Position numbers and translations under genes: made by a program | The notes under the pieces: generated by a model | Seen by the model: only the letters and a program-made list of their open reading frames with translations | What the model was told of the DNA's origin: nothing | Databases searched by the model: none | NCBI RefSeq assembly: GCF_002022685.1 | Contig: NZ_CP019789.1 | Location: forward strand, 124,001 to 188,000 | Source of the DNA: Bartonella schoenbuchensis R1 | Lineage (GTDB): Bacteria > Pseudomonadota > Alphaproteobacteria > Rhizobiales > Rhizobiaceae | Length of the DNA stretch: 64,000 nucleotides | Reading direction: 5' to 3' | In this document: in pieces, positions 1 to 9,117 of the stretch | Numbering within the stretch: position 1 is the stretch's first letter | Layout of the letters: the number at the start of each line of letters is the position of its first letter

Positions 1-1
1 T

Positions 2-337
2 GATCGTGATCAGCTTAAAAAGTTGCTTTCTCAAGATGTTTTTGAAAGTTTTTGTGCAGCTATTGAGCGGCGCGAAAAGAGAGAAGAGAAAGTCGAATTT
101 ACTTTTGTCGGGATTAATAAAGTTGAATTTGTTGCAGCAGAAATGCAAAAAAATGAAGAGTTTTTAACTGTGCGTATTGTGAGTGAAATTATTTCTGTAA
201 CTTATAATAAGCAAAACGAATGTATAGATGGTGATCCTGAAGCTATTGTAGAAATTAAAGATGTTTGGACCTTTGTTCGCAACAGTTTATCACAAGATCC
301 AAATTGGAAACTTTTTGCAACAGAAGATGGAGATTAA
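2..337 (+). CDS. Tim44/TimA-like domain protein, C-terminal part (5' end outside window)
   Basis: The open frame runs in from the left edge (it reads DRDQLKKLL before the first possible start, a TTG at position 23), so only about the last 111 residues are present. The fragment resembles the Tim44-like domain of alphaproteobacterial membrane-anchored proteins: a short helix with VFESF, a charged EKREEK stretch, then the beta-rich part ending in a VWTFVRN...DPNWKLFAT segment, a typical end for this family. Rhizobial members have an N-terminal membrane anchor, which would lie upstream and cannot be checked here. The protein is thought to act at the inner membrane, but its substrate is not known from this sequence. 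The Smr-domain gene follows after 59 bases on the same strand. Confidence 0.8.
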   Translation, partial: DRDQLKKLLSQDVFESFCAAIERREKREEKVEFTFVGINKVEFVAAEMQKNEEFLTVRIVSEIISVTYNKQNECIDGDPEAIVEIKDVWTFVRNSLSQDPNWKLFATEDGD

Positions 338-396
338 AACGATTGTTCGTTTATTTGAGTTTTTTTAATTAAATTCAAGAAAATTGCAGGGTCAAA

Positions 397-981
397 ATGG
401 CTAGAGGTCAAGAGGAGGAGGGGCATAAGTTATTGGTGTTAGAAGATAGCCTTTTGTGGGAGAAAGTTTGTCGTACTACGATACCGCTTCATGATAGAAG
501 CTCTCCTTTTATGAGAGAAGATATTCAAAATACCAAACATAAAAAACTGCAAGAAGAACATGTTCTTTCATTTTCTCAACAAAATCAAAAACAATTAACG
601 ATGGTTAAAAACAGTAGAGGGATGATAGAACAAACAGAAAAAATATATTTTTTCGATCGTGCAACACATCGTAAAATTGCAAAGGGTCACTATCCTATAG
701 AAGCATGTATTGATCTTCATGGTTTTATACAGGATGAAGCCTATTTTTTCTTGAAAAAATTTCTACAATCATCTCAACAGCGTGGATTACGCTATGTTCT
801 AGTGATTACAGGAAAAGGCCAATCACATGGAAGTAATGGCGTTCTATGTCAGTATGTTCCTTATTGGTTATCAACACCAATTTTTCGGTATTATATTCAT
901 GCTTTTGAGAAAGCTTCTCGTCAGCATGGTGGAAATGGCGCACTTTATATCCGGTTACGCAGTTTACATAAGGGGAAATAG
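397..981 (+). CDS. Smr-domain protein (MutS2 C-terminal-like, putative nuclease)
   Basis: The 194-residue product has an Smr domain in its C-terminal half. The motifs are IDLHGFIQDEA near residues 104-114 (family LDLHG), VLVITGKGQ near 145-153 (family TGKG), and a final HGGNGALYIRLR segment typical of rhizobial Smr proteins. The N-terminal 90 residues are charged and poorly conserved. Smr domains bind nucleic acid and often have nicking endonuclease activity; the role of the stand-alone rhizobial form is unsettled. The ATG at 397 has an AGGGTC-like stretch just upstream. The gene probably shares a transcript with the Tim44-like gene before it. Identification of the domain is firm; the cellular function is not. 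Confidence 0.85.
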   Translation: MARGQEEEGHKLLVLEDSLLWEKVCRTTIPLHDRSSPFMREDIQNTKHKKLQEEHVLSFSQQNQKQLTMVKNSRGMIEQTEKIYFFDRATHRKIAKGHYPIEACIDLHGFIQDEAYFFLKKFLQSSQQRGLRYVLVITGKGQSHGSNGVLCQYVPYWLSTPIFRYYIHAFEKASRQHGGNGALYIRLRSLHKGK

Positions 982-1067
982 TTATGATGCTGTGTTTAGT
1001 GAAATTGTGCAAATCATGTTTATTGTTGAATTAAGAAGAAACAACTCTTCTTTGTTATAAGTAGAGA

Positions 1068-2081
1068 TCATTCGTGTTCTGTTTCAGAAAATTCTTGTGG
1101 TTTGAAATAATAGACTGTTGAACAAAATTCACATGTGACTGAAATTTGTTGGTTTTCGACTGTTTGAGCACGTTCTTCAGTAGAAAATTTATCTAATATC
1201 ATTTTAATTTTTTTGCGTGAGCAAGAACATTGAGCCACAATAGAAGAGGCTTTAAAAACTGTAACGCCTTGTTCATGAAAAAGACGGAACAGTAGCCGTT
1301 TAGGACCAACTTGAGGGTCTGTAAGCTCTTCATTTTCAATGGTTTTAGTGAGTACTTTAACTTCTTGCCATTGATCTTTAAGTTGGGCATGAGTTTTGGT
1401 TTCTTTTACTTGTTTATGTGTTATATGCGTTTTATGATAGGGTGATGCTTGAGGCAAAAGTTGGGTTAAAATACCCCCTGCTCGCCAGGTTTTTGTTAAT
1501 TTTCCTTGGTGATCATGATTGATTAACATGGCGACTGCCAAACGGATATCTGTGGAGATTTGTTCTGATTGATCAAAATAAGTACAGGCAACCTCTTGTA
1601 AATTTGATCCATCTAATGCGACAATTCCTTGATAGCGTTTCGTATGGGAACCTTGATCGATGGTAAATGCTAAGGTTCCTTTGCCAAGCAGCATTTTTGA
1701 AGATGTTTGACCATTGGTTATTGCTTGTTTTAAACTTTTTTCATCAAAGCGAGCGTAACCACGCAGCTGAGAGGGAGTAGTAAAGTCACATACCAGCATA
1801 TTTACTGGTCCATTAGAGTGAGTTTGTAAGATAAATTTCCCTTTAATTTTGAGTGATGTTCCAAGCAGAACGGTTAAAACCAAAGCTTCTGCCAAAAGAT
1901 AAGAGACAGGTTCAGGATATTGATGGCTTGTAAGAATAGAGTTTACAGCTTCTCCAAGTTGTACAATACGTCCACGCACATCAAGTCCTTCAACTTGAAA
2001 GGGAATAACAGTATCATCTCCATTCAAGAAGACGTCATTAGAATAAGTTTCGTTATTGGTTTTTTTGCTTTCAGTGTTCAT
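1068..2081 (-). CDS. hslO: Hsp33 redox-regulated chaperone
   Basis: The 337-residue product matches Hsp33 along its length. The C-terminal zinc switch is intact: a C-S-C pair near residues 285 and 287, and a C-E-F-C pair near 317 and 320, giving the family pattern CxC-(about 30)-CxxC. In Hsp33 these four cysteines bind zinc when reduced; oxidation to disulfides plus unfolding turns the protein into an ATP-independent holdase in the cytosol. The N-terminal extension before the conserved FQVEGLDVRGRIVQLGEAV segment is usual for alphaproteobacteria. The gene lies downstream of argD and argF on the same strand, a common rhizobial order, and it is intact although both arg genes are broken. Confidence 0.95.
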   Translation of the reverse strand: MNTESKKTNNETYSNDVFLNGDDTVIPFQVEGLDVRGRIVQLGEAVNSILTSHQYPEPVSYLLAEALVLTVLLGTSLKIKGKFILQTHSNGPVNMLVCDFTTPSQLRGYARFDEKSLKQAITNGQTSSKMLLGKGTLAFTIDQGSHTKRYQGIVALDGSNLQEVACTYFDQSEQISTDIRLAVAMLINHDHQGKLTKTWRAGGILTQLLPQASPYHKTHITHKQVKETKTHAQLKDQWQEVKVLTKTIENEELTDPQVGPKRLLFRLFHEQGVTVFKASSIVAQCSCSRKKIKMILDKFSTEERAQTVENQQISVTCEFCSTVYYFKPQEFSETEHE

Positions 2082-2110
2082 GTCTTTGACTTTTTATGAT
2101 TTTGAGTAAG

Positions 2111-3049
2111 TTATTGTGTAGAGAAAAATGCGTCATGTAAACACCAAGCAAAAATCGCTTTTTGGGTATGAAAACGATTTTCAGCTTCATCAAAAACGAC
2201 AGAATGTGGTCCATCAATTACAGTATCTACGACTTCTTCGCCACGATGAGCAGGAAGACAATGCATAAAAAGAGCATTGGGTTTTGCTAATTTCATTAAA
2301 GCTTCATTGACTTGATAGGGCTGAAAAATAGAATGATTGCGGACACGAAATTCTTGCCCCATGGAAACCCATGTATCGGTAATAATACAATCAGCATTTT
2401 CTGCAGCTTTTTGGGGATCATTAGTAAGTGTAATATGAGCACCCCGTTTACGTGACCATTCAACATGTTTTGTTTGTGGTTTGCTGCTTTTGGGTATGAC
2501 AATGCGTAGATGAAAGTTAAAAAGAGCTGTCGCTTCGATTAAGGAATGAAGAACATTATTACTCTTTCCCATCCAAGCAAATATTTTGCTAAAAATTGGT
2601 CCACGATGCTCTTCATAAGTAAGAATATCTACTAGAATTTGGCAAGGATGCGTATCATCTGTAAGGACATTAATGACAGGAATTTGGACACGTTGTGCTA
2701 ATTTGAGCATTCGATGGTGTATTGTAGTCCTTAGTGTAATGATGTCTACAAAACGCGATAATATTCGTGCTGTATCAGCAATGATTTTGCTGTGACTGAG
2801 TTGCATCTGTGAACCAGTTAACATAAGCGTTTCTCCACTAAGCTATCGCATGCCGATATCAAATAAAATGCGAGTGCGTGTGGACGGACGGTTTTTAAAA
2901 ATCATTGCTAATGTTTTACTAATAAAGGGTTTTGAATTTTGCCCTGCTTTGAAAGTTGTTTTAAGGATTGCGGCATAATCGATGATAATGCGTGCTGTTT
3001 GTGGGGTTAAAATGGATAAGTCAAAAAAATAGCAAAGAGCATTTATCAT
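2111..3049 (-). pseudogene. argF: Ornithine carbamoyltransferase, interrupted by an in-frame TAG
   Basis: The reading frame is collinear with ArgF (about 312 residues) and would make citrulline from ornithine and carbamoyl phosphate. The carbamoyl-phosphate motif PSTRTR lies near residues 56-61, and the HCLP motif of the ornithine/active-site loop lies near the C-terminus (MHCLPAHRGEE). A TAG at 2843-2845 falls exactly at the Gln of the conserved DIGMRQLxGET segment; reading continues in the same frame after it with LSGETLMLTGSQ. This is therefore a nonsense substitution (CAG to TAG is one change), not a frameshift. Translation could restart at the ATG ending at 2824, but that product lacks the carbamoyl-phosphate site. 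It sits 18 bases after argD and upstream of hslO. Confidence 0.9.
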
Positions 3050-3067
3050 GAGATTACATTTATTTTT

Positions 3068-4257
3068 TTATGAATTTGAAAGGTGAGCAATTGCTTTTTC
3101 AATACGGTGCAGACCTTCACGTATTTCTTCTTCAGTTATGATGAGAGGAGGTAAGAAACGCACAAAATTGTTGCCGGCACCAACACTTAAAATATATTCA
3201 TTTTCCAATGCAGTGATGACATCATTTTGGGGGACGATACACTGGACACCTATCATAAGGCCTTTTCCTTGAACTGAGCAAATAACATCAGGATAAGTTT
3301 CAAGAATAGTTAAAAGCCCTTGTTTTAGCTGATGAGCTACGTGTTGCACATGGTTAAGAAAACCAGGTTCTGACACAACATCAAGAACACTATTGCAAAC
3401 AGCCATACCAAGAAGATTGCCTCCAAAAGTTGAACCATGGGTTCCCGGTGTCATGCTTTTTGCAGCTTTATCTGTTGCAAGGCAAGCCCCTAATGGAAAG
3501 CCCCCACCCAGCCCTTTTGCTAGAGTGAGAATATCAGGTATAATATCACTCCATTCATAAGCGAAAAGTTTACCTGTTCGTCCAATACCAGTTTGAACTT
3601 CGTCTAAAATTAATAACAGGCCATTTTCATCACATAGTTTGCGTAAAAGCTTTAGAGTTTCAAGAGGTACTGCTCGAAGCCCCCCTTCTCCTTGAATGGG
3701 CTCAATAAGGATGGCTGCAGTATTTTTATTAATGGCACTACGTAAAGCTTTTTCATCCCCAAAGGGAACTTGAATAAAACCACTTACTTTAGGGCCAAAA
3801 CCTTCAAGATATTTTTTTGTCCACTAGCAGCAAGCGTTGCAAGTGTACGGCCATGAAATGCATCTTCAAAAGTAATAATTTCAAAACGTTCTGGTTGACC
3901 ATTTGCGTAGTGATAATGTCGTGCAGTTTTAAATGCGCACTCTAATGCTTCTGCACCAGAGTTACAGAAAAAAACTTTGTCAGCAAAGCTATTTGCACAA
4001 AGACGTGTAGCAAGTGTTTCTTGTTCAGGTGATTGAAAAAGATTGGAAATATGCCAAAGTTTTTCAGCCTCTATTTTAAGAGCATCAATTAGTTTTGGGT
4101 GAGCATATCCTAAAACATTGACAGCAACGCCAGATGTAAAATCAAGATAACGCTCTCCTTTGTCGGAAATAAGCCATGCACCATTGCCTTGTTTAAAACA
4201 CAAATTACGTCGAGCATAATTATTATAAAGTGATTGTGTAGAGGTGCTTTCCATCAT
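3068..4257 (-). pseudogene. argD: Acetylornithine aminotransferase, frameshifted
   Basis: The gene encodes a class-III PLP aminotransferase of the ArgD family (N-acetylornithine to the semialdehyde; often also succinyl-DAP). The first frame covers residues 1-157, up to FHGRTLATLAASGQK, then runs off into a stop. The second frame continues with YLEGFGPK and includes the LILDEVQTGIGRTG segment, the PLP-lysine region TLAKGLGGGFPLGA and the GSTFGGNLL motif. The break is at a run of seven T on the plus strand (3812-3818); one more base restores a 396-residue protein of normal ArgD length. It could be true decay or a base-calling error; the neighbouring argF nonsense mutation favours real loss of the arginine branch. 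Confidence 0.88.
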
Positions 4258-4681
4258 TATTTCCTTTATTTCTTAAGCACCGCAATCTGATGAACAAAAT
4301 ACTGCTACGCTTATCAATGCAATGTAATCGGTACTTCAAAATTATTGATAAACTATCGCGCCAATTTATAAAAAGTCAATTAAGGTTTCTAAAAGGTATG
4401 TTTACATGAAAAGGTTGGAGAAAAAGAAAGAATTTTATCTATGATTGATTCGCAAGTTGGGGAAAACTTTTTAAAAAGACATTTCAGAAGGTAAAGGCTC
4501 TTGTCATAGAGTCAGTGCATATTATAGTCTAAATAAGCAAACGAAATTGTATTTACGTTTGTAAATCTACGGATCAAAAGAGATCTTTTTGCGCTTGATT
4601 TTAAAATATAAAAAAAAGTTAAGACATTTGAAAATGCGATAAAAATGCATTTCAATGATATAATCAGAAAGGAGTTCTTGT
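4258..4681. other. Spacer between argD and gcrA (divergent promoters)
   Basis: This AT-rich stretch separates the minus-strand argD from the plus-strand gcrA, so it should hold both promoters. A TATAAT-like hexamer lies at 4659-4664, but it is too close to the gcrA ribosome-binding site to be its obvious promoter. No gene-like open frame or RNA signature is visible. Confidence 0.5.
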
Positions 4682-5215
4682 ATGAGCTGGACATGTGAAC
4701 GCGTTGAACTTCTTAAGAAGTTTTGGAGTGAGGGTCTAAGTGCAAGTCAGATCGCAGCTCAACTAGGTGGGGTTAGCAGAAATGCAGTGATCGGTAAAGT
4801 GCATCGGCTAAAATTACCAGGGCGTGGTAAAACAACACCTGTGATATCGCGTGTACAAAAAACATCAACAGGTGTTGGTTCATCAATACCACGAATGCGC
4901 CGTGCTGCATCTTCTGTAGTTCCAGAAAATGCTATTTCTTGCAGTGTTGGAGCTACAGCTTTGAAAATGGATTTTATAGCTGAGGATGTGGAAGCAGTTG
5001 ATGTTTTAGAGCAATCAAAAGTGGTTGTTCCTATTTCACGTCATCTTAATCTTTTGCAACTGAGTGAAAATACATGTAGATGGCCAGTGGGAGATCCTTT
5101 GTCATCAGATTTTCATTTTTGTGGCGCTGATTCTGGTGAAGGCAACCCTTATTGCGCTTTTCATGCCAAAATAGCGTTTCAACCAATATCAGAAAAACGG
5201 CGAGTAAGAATATAA
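4682..5215 (+). CDS. gcrA: GcrA cell-cycle regulator
   Basis: The 177-residue product has the GcrA N-terminus (MSWTCERVELLKKFW, then SEGLSASQIAAQLGG and SRNAVIGKVHRLKL), a helix-turn-helix over about residues 1-45. The C-terminal GcrA segment is also present: CRWPVGDP, FCGA and YCAFHAKIAF near residues 135-165. A low-complexity linker joins the two. In Caulobacter, GcrA binds sigma-70 RNA polymerase and activates promoters carrying methylated GANTC sites laid down by CcrM; the same role is expected here. A strong ribosome-binding site (AAAGGAG) sits 8-9 bases before the ATG. The gene stands alone, followed by a long spacer. Confidence 0.95.
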   Translation: MSWTCERVELLKKFWSEGLSASQIAAQLGGVSRNAVIGKVHRLKLPGRGKTTPVISRVQKTSTGVGSSIPRMRRAASSVVPENAISCSVGATALKMDFIAEDVEAVDVLEQSKVVVPISRHLNLLQLSENTCRWPVGDPLSSDFHFCGADSGEGNPYCAFHAKIAFQPISEKRRVRI

Positions 5216-6087
5216 TTAAAGGTATTATCCTATATTAGAATTTATATTTTATAAGTGAATTTTAGTTAAAAAAGTAAAAAATTATTTTTAAATCTGGATC
5301 TTATAAAAGAGATCTTTTGTGAAGATATATATTTAAATGGATGTGAAATTTTTATTGGAATCTTGAGGGTTCAAATTTCACTTTTCGTGGTTGTTCGTTC
5401 GAATGATAATACGCATTGGTGTGTGTATAAATCATTACAAAATTTAGACAAAGTTTCATTATTCCGCGGATGTTTTGTTATCTGTAGGTATTTCTTGATT
5501 CTTAAGGCTAAATTGTATCATTCAACTGGTGTGCTTGATATTTACTTTTTCATTTTTTGATGCACTTTTATGATAAGAAATTCTCCTAAAACGAAAGTAA
5601 TAGGAAGTTCAAGCAAGTCTTGGTGGCTATATCAAAATACTAACTGTGCGTATTTAATTATTATTAGTTGTTAAGCAGTTTTATTGCTTCTTATTCATAG
5701 AGGTGTTTTTTGTTAGTTGTTAACTGTATATGTTAATTGAGGCTATTGTTGATATTACAGCAATAAAGTCCATTATTGCATATTAACATGATTGGTTGAA
5801 TTGTTTGAGATTACGGTTCATAGGGTAGAATGAGTAATACTGAGTGGACTGTGGTGTTAACCAAGTTATAGTGATTTGAAAGATAAAGTCTGTGCTTGTA
5901 TAAAAAGTGCACATCAAGAGAGTAAAGCTAAACTAATACGGTGTGTACAAACTAATTTTAAGGTTTCGTAAGAAAGCTGAAATGTCCACTCTAATATAGA
6001 AATGATTTAAATCAAAAATATTGCTTGTTTGTTTTATTTCTTAATAAAGCACCGAAAGAGTAAAATTGTTTATTTGGGTGAAATAAA
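5216..6087. other. Long AT-rich spacer between gcrA and ccmG
   Basis: These 872 bases lie between the convergent ends of gcrA and the ccm cluster. The only open frame of note (65 codons from 5363) has no recognisable protein features. A 9-base inverted repeat (GTGAAATTT at about 5343-5351, AAATTTCAC at about 5374-5382) is present. I find no tRNA, no clear terminator and no recognisable gene remnant. Long gene-free spacers like this are common in Bartonella. Confidence 0.5.
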
Positions 6088-6693
6088 TCATTTATCGTTA
6101 GAAGATCCTTTGACAGCTATAGCTTTTTCTATTTTTGGCAGAATTTCTTTTTGATAAATTTGCCATGTTAAAGGGCCAATATGTCTGGCAATGATGATGT
6201 TTTCTTTATCCAGAACAAAGGTTTCCGGTGGTCCATATACGCCCCAGTTAATGGCTGTATGGTTTGAAACATCAAAACCGATAAGTTTAAAAGGATTGCC
6301 AAAATGAGTTAAAAAACGTTTGGCATTTTCTTTGTTATCTTTAAAATTAATTCCGATAAGATCAAAACGATGATCTTTTGCGATTTTCATAAGGACGGGA
6401 TGTTCTTCACGGCAAGGTGGGCACCAGGATCCCCAAAAGTTAATTAATGTTATGCGTCCTTTAAACTGTTCTGAATTTAAATAATCGTCTTTGTTTAACA
6501 AGGGAAGGTTAGTTTTAGGAGCTTGTTTTCCAATTAATATATTTGGGGTGAGGGAAAGATCGTTAGAGTGTTTGTTTTTTATAGAGCTAAAGAGCAGTAA
6601 GATTAAAAGAAGAAAGAGCAAAAATGGCGCAAGCAGGCCAAATAAAATAGATAAAGATATACTTTTTTTACATTTGGATGGAGTTGTTTTCAT
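6088..6693 (-). CDS. ccmG: CcmG/DsbE thiol:disulfide oxidoreductase for cytochrome c maturation
   Basis: This is a membrane-anchored thioredoxin-like protein. Residues 12-36 form a single very hydrophobic anchor, followed by a periplasmic thioredoxin fold with the active site WCPPC at about residues 90-94 in NFWGSWCPPCREEHP, and a GVYGPPETFVLD segment typical of CcmG. It keeps the apocytochrome CxxCH cysteines reduced for haem attachment. I chose the ATG at 6693 rather than 6780: it has a GGAAG ribosome-binding site about 9 bases upstream, gives the usual length (201 residues) and reduces the overlap with ccmD to 26 bases. It is the last gene of ccmABCDG. Confidence 0.92.
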   Translation of the reverse strand: MKTTPSKCKKSISLSILFGLLAPFLLFLLLILLLFSSIKNKHSNDLSLTPNILIGKQAPKTNLPLLNKDDYLNSEQFKGRITLINFWGSWCPPCREEHPVLMKIAKDHRFDLIGINFKDNKENAKRFLTHFGNPFKLIGFDVSNHTAINWGVYGPPETFVLDKENIIIARHIGPLTWQIYQKEILPKIEKAIAVKGSSNDK

Positions 6694-6901
6694 CGCATTT
6701 TTCTTCCAAAATAAGCTCTTTTGCTTGTAGTTGTTGCAAGATTTTTCTTTGATGGGCTCCTTTACGGAGAATATGCCCAATAAAACAAAGCAGAGTAATT
6801 GCAGAAAGCATGTAACTTAAAATGACAGTTTGTTCATGGTGAAGAGTGCCAAGGAGAAAATCAATGCGCTGAGAAAAATTTGCTAAAAGTTTGTTTTGCA
6901 T
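6668..6901 (-). CDS. ccmD: CcmD, haem exporter subunit
   Basis: The small 77-residue protein has one membrane helix (about residues 25-45, VILSYMLSAITLLCFIGHIL) followed by a basic, charged tail (RKGAHQRKILQQLQ). That topology, the size and the position between ccmC and ccmG are what identify CcmD; sequence conservation in this family is low. CcmD helps release haem-loaded CcmE from the CcmABC complex in the inner membrane. The C-terminal tail is a little longer than in many homologues because the frame overlaps the start of ccmG by 26 bases. Confidence 0.8.
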   Translation of the reverse strand: MQNKLLANFSQRIDFLLGTLHHEQTVILSYMLSAITLLCFIGHILRKGAHQRKILQQLQAKELILEEKCDENNSIQM

Positions 6902-6937
6902 ATTATTTGAGTTAGGTATGGTAAAGAAGTTTTAATG

Positions 6938-7687
6938 TTAAGTACGACGGGTTATTTTAGTTTGGAGTGCTTGAATATGACGACGAGTAATTTCATTTTG
7001 CATGGCCATTAAGTTTAATAAGATAAATAGAAGAATAAAGCAAAACATCATAGTTATAAGTGGCCATAGCATGGGGCCATCAATTGTTGTGCCACCTGAA
7101 CGTAAAAGTGATGCTGATTGATGAAGCGTATTCCACCAATTGACGGAAAATTTAATAATGGGGATGTTGACTAATCCAACCAGTGTTAAAATCGCTGTAG
7201 CACGTGCAGCTTTTACTTGGTTATCAAAAGCACGAGCGAGCGTGATAATAGCAAGATAAATAAAAAATAAGATTAAAACTGATGTTAATCTAGCATCCCA
7301 TACCCACCATGTTCCCCATGTGGGGCGTCCCCAAAGGGCTCCTGTCATTAAGGCTAAAGCTGTAAAGATTGCTCCAATGGGAGCACTACATTTGAGTGCT
7401 ATATCAGCAAGGCAATTATTCCAAATCAGGCTGCTTAGTGCAGCGGCACTCATCATAATGTAGCAAATTGTAGATAGCCATGCAAAAGGCACATGAATAT
7501 ACATAATCCTAACAGTAATACCTTGTTGATAGTCATCGGGAGAATGTATAACAAGAGCTAATCCTAAGATAAAAAAAAGCACTGTTGCGCTGGTTAACCA
7601 AGGCAAAACAGTACTGCTAATTTCCATAAAACGAGTTGAATTTATGAGGAAAAGCTTCGTTTTTTTTTGACGTGGTAATTCATTCAT
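6938..7687 (-). CDS. ccmC: CcmC, haem-handling membrane protein
   Basis: The 249-residue protein has six predicted membrane helices and the tryptophan-rich haem-binding signature WGTWWVWDARLTS in a periplasmic loop, diagnostic of the CcmC/CcmF haem-handling family. The length fits CcmC, not the much longer CcmF. With CcmD it attaches haem to CcmE. The conserved histidines that would flank the W-rich loop appear in MYIHVPFAW and in the LHQSASLLR segment. It lies 50 bases after ccmB and 36 bases before ccmD on the same strand. Confidence 0.93.
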   Translation of the reverse strand: MNELPRQKKTKLFLINSTRFMEISSTVLPWLTSATVLFFILGLALVIHSPDDYQQGITVRIMYIHVPFAWLSTICYIMMSAAALSSLIWNNCLADIALKCSAPIGAIFTALALMTGALWGRPTWGTWWVWDARLTSVLILFFIYLAIITLARAFDNQVKAARATAILTLVGLVNIPIIKFSVNWWNTLHQSASLLRSGGTTIDGPMLWPLITMMFCFILLFILLNLMAMQNEITRRHIQALQTKITRRT

Positions 7688-7737
7688 AAGTTTATAATAA
7701 GCAAACTTTAGTTTTGCAGCAATTATCTTTTATTATT

Positions 7738-8397
7738 CTAATATAAATATTTCAGTGTTATAGCTGCGACAAAAGAGCTAAAGACACTCAAAAAAAGTGA
7801 GAAAGCAATAAGAAAAGCCAAGGCAGTAAAGAAGATGTTTGGTATTATTGGGGCTGTAGAAGCTGCAACACCAAAAATCATGATTGGAATTGTCCATGGC
7901 AGAATAATAATGAAAGTGAGGATAGTACTGTGCGGCAATGATATTGCCAATGCTGCACCAATGGCACCAATAAAAATGATAGCAGGTGTTCCACATAAAA
8001 GGGTGAGCATCGTTGCGAAAGTTGTTTTAGCATCTAAATGGAGCATAAATGCTAAAATAGGGGTAGCAAGAATAAGAGGCAGCATAGTGCCTGCCCAATG
8101 GGCAAGGCATTTGGTAAAAACAATAAGTGTTAAGCTTTGTCTGTGAGCGGCAAGGATAAGTTGATCAAGATTGCCATCATCATGATCAATTTGAAACAGT
8201 TTATTAAGGTTAAGTAGGCTAGCTAGAAGAGCACCAAGCCATAATATACCTGGACCTATTCGTGCGAGAATATCTGGATCTGGCCCGATGGCAAAAGGAA
8301 TGATCATAATAACAGCAATAAAAAATAAGAGCTCTGTTAGTGAAGAAACTTGTGGTTCTAAGGTTAATTTAAGATCTCGCCAGAATAATGCTTTCAT
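7738..8397 (-). CDS. ccmB: CcmB, membrane subunit of the cytochrome c maturation ABC complex
   Basis: The 219-residue hydrophobic protein has about six membrane helices and the CcmB features LFWRDLKLT at the N-terminus, a PFAIGPDP loop and an LDQLILAAHR segment. It forms the transmembrane part of the CcmA2-CcmB complex that works with CcmC and CcmD in haem transfer to CcmE. It begins 13 bases after the end of ccmA and is therefore almost certainly cotranscribed with it. Confidence 0.93.
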   Translation of the reverse strand: MKALFWRDLKLTLEPQVSSLTELLFFIAVIMIIPFAIGPDPDILARIGPGILWLGALLASLLNLNKLFQIDHDDGNLDQLILAAHRQSLTLIVFTKCLAHWAGTMLPLILATPILAFMLHLDAKTTFATMLTLLCGTPAIIFIGAIGAALAISLPHSTILTFIIILPWTIPIMIFGVAASTAPIIPNIFFTALAFLIAFSLFLSVFSSFVAAITLKYLY

Positions 8398-8410
8398 TTA
8401 TACTTTCTCT

Positions 8411-9021
8411 TTATAAGGGTAGAAAATGCTCTAGGGCAATCGTATAGTTTTCTGGAAGACCAAGGGGTGTATGGGTTGCAGCAATAATCATGCCGCCTTG
8501 GTTGAGATGATTTTGAAAAAGATTTGCGAAAATGTTTTGGGTATGGCTATCAACGCCAGATGTTGGTTCATCTAGAATCCAAACAGGACGATAAGATAGC
8601 AAAAGACGAGCAATAGCTACGCGTCTTTTTGCCCAGTTGATAAAACGCGAAAAGGTAGGTGCCCAAGATCAGAAAGACCAACATCAGCAAGGGCTTCATG
8701 GGGCGTACGCAGATATTGACCGTAAAATGCTGCCCAAAATTGCAAATTATCAATGACTGATAAGAAGGATTTCATAGCATTTTGAATACTGAGATAATGA
8801 CATACACTAGCTAAAGGATATGTCTGTGTATGTTCTTTAAAAATGACATGGCCTTCAGCAGCTTCAAGAAGGCCGACAATGATTCGCAACAATGTCGATT
8901 TTCCGATGCCATTTGGGCCTGTAATTGTCATGAGCTGTTGTGGGAGTAGACAAAAAGAAAGACCTTGAAATAAAATTTCTTCATTTCTACGTGCTGCTAG
9001 ATTTTTACCTAATAACACCAT
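8411..9021 (-). CDS. ccmA: CcmA ATPase, frameshifted in this sequence
   Basis: This is the ABC ATPase of cytochrome c maturation. The first frame has the Walker A motif GPNGIGKST (about residues 34-42) and ends with the signature LSTGQK. The second frame continues RRVAIARLLLSYRP, then Walker B WILDEPTSGVD and the H-loop ATHTPLGL. The join is at five T on the plus strand (8626-8630); one extra base gives CAA AAA AGA CGC and a continuous 203-residue protein of normal CcmA length. Both halves are well conserved with no other damage, which fits a recent or artefactual change better than old decay. It is the first gene of ccmABCDG, transcribed away from acnA. Confidence 0.88.
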
Positions 9022-9100
9022 GTGATTGCCTGTTATTCTTATTATTTCTATAGCTTTTATTACATTGTAAAATAAAAAACACGTTTTTTATGTAATTGTA

Positions 9101-9117
9101 TCTAGAATAGTTCTAGG
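9101..9117. promoter_or_regulatory. Palindrome resembling an Irr box (ICE motif) between ccmA and acnA
   Basis: TCTAGAA, TAG, TTCTAGG reads as an inverted repeat (CTAGAA-N3-TTCTAG). It fits the rhizobial iron-control element TTTAGAA-N3-TTCTAAA with the inner half-sites intact and differences only near the ends. It lies 80 bases upstream of ccmA and about 200 bases upstream of acnA. An irr gene is present at 25.2 kb. Binding is inferred from the pattern only. Confidence 0.55.

Noticed and set aside
5385..5415. GTTCGAAT-like string suggesting a tRNA T loop
   Set aside because: No acceptor, D or anticodon stems can be drawn around it.
5363..5560. 65-codon open frame in the gcrA-ccmG spacer
   Set aside because: It has no recognisable motif, no good ribosome-binding site and a composition like the surrounding spacer.
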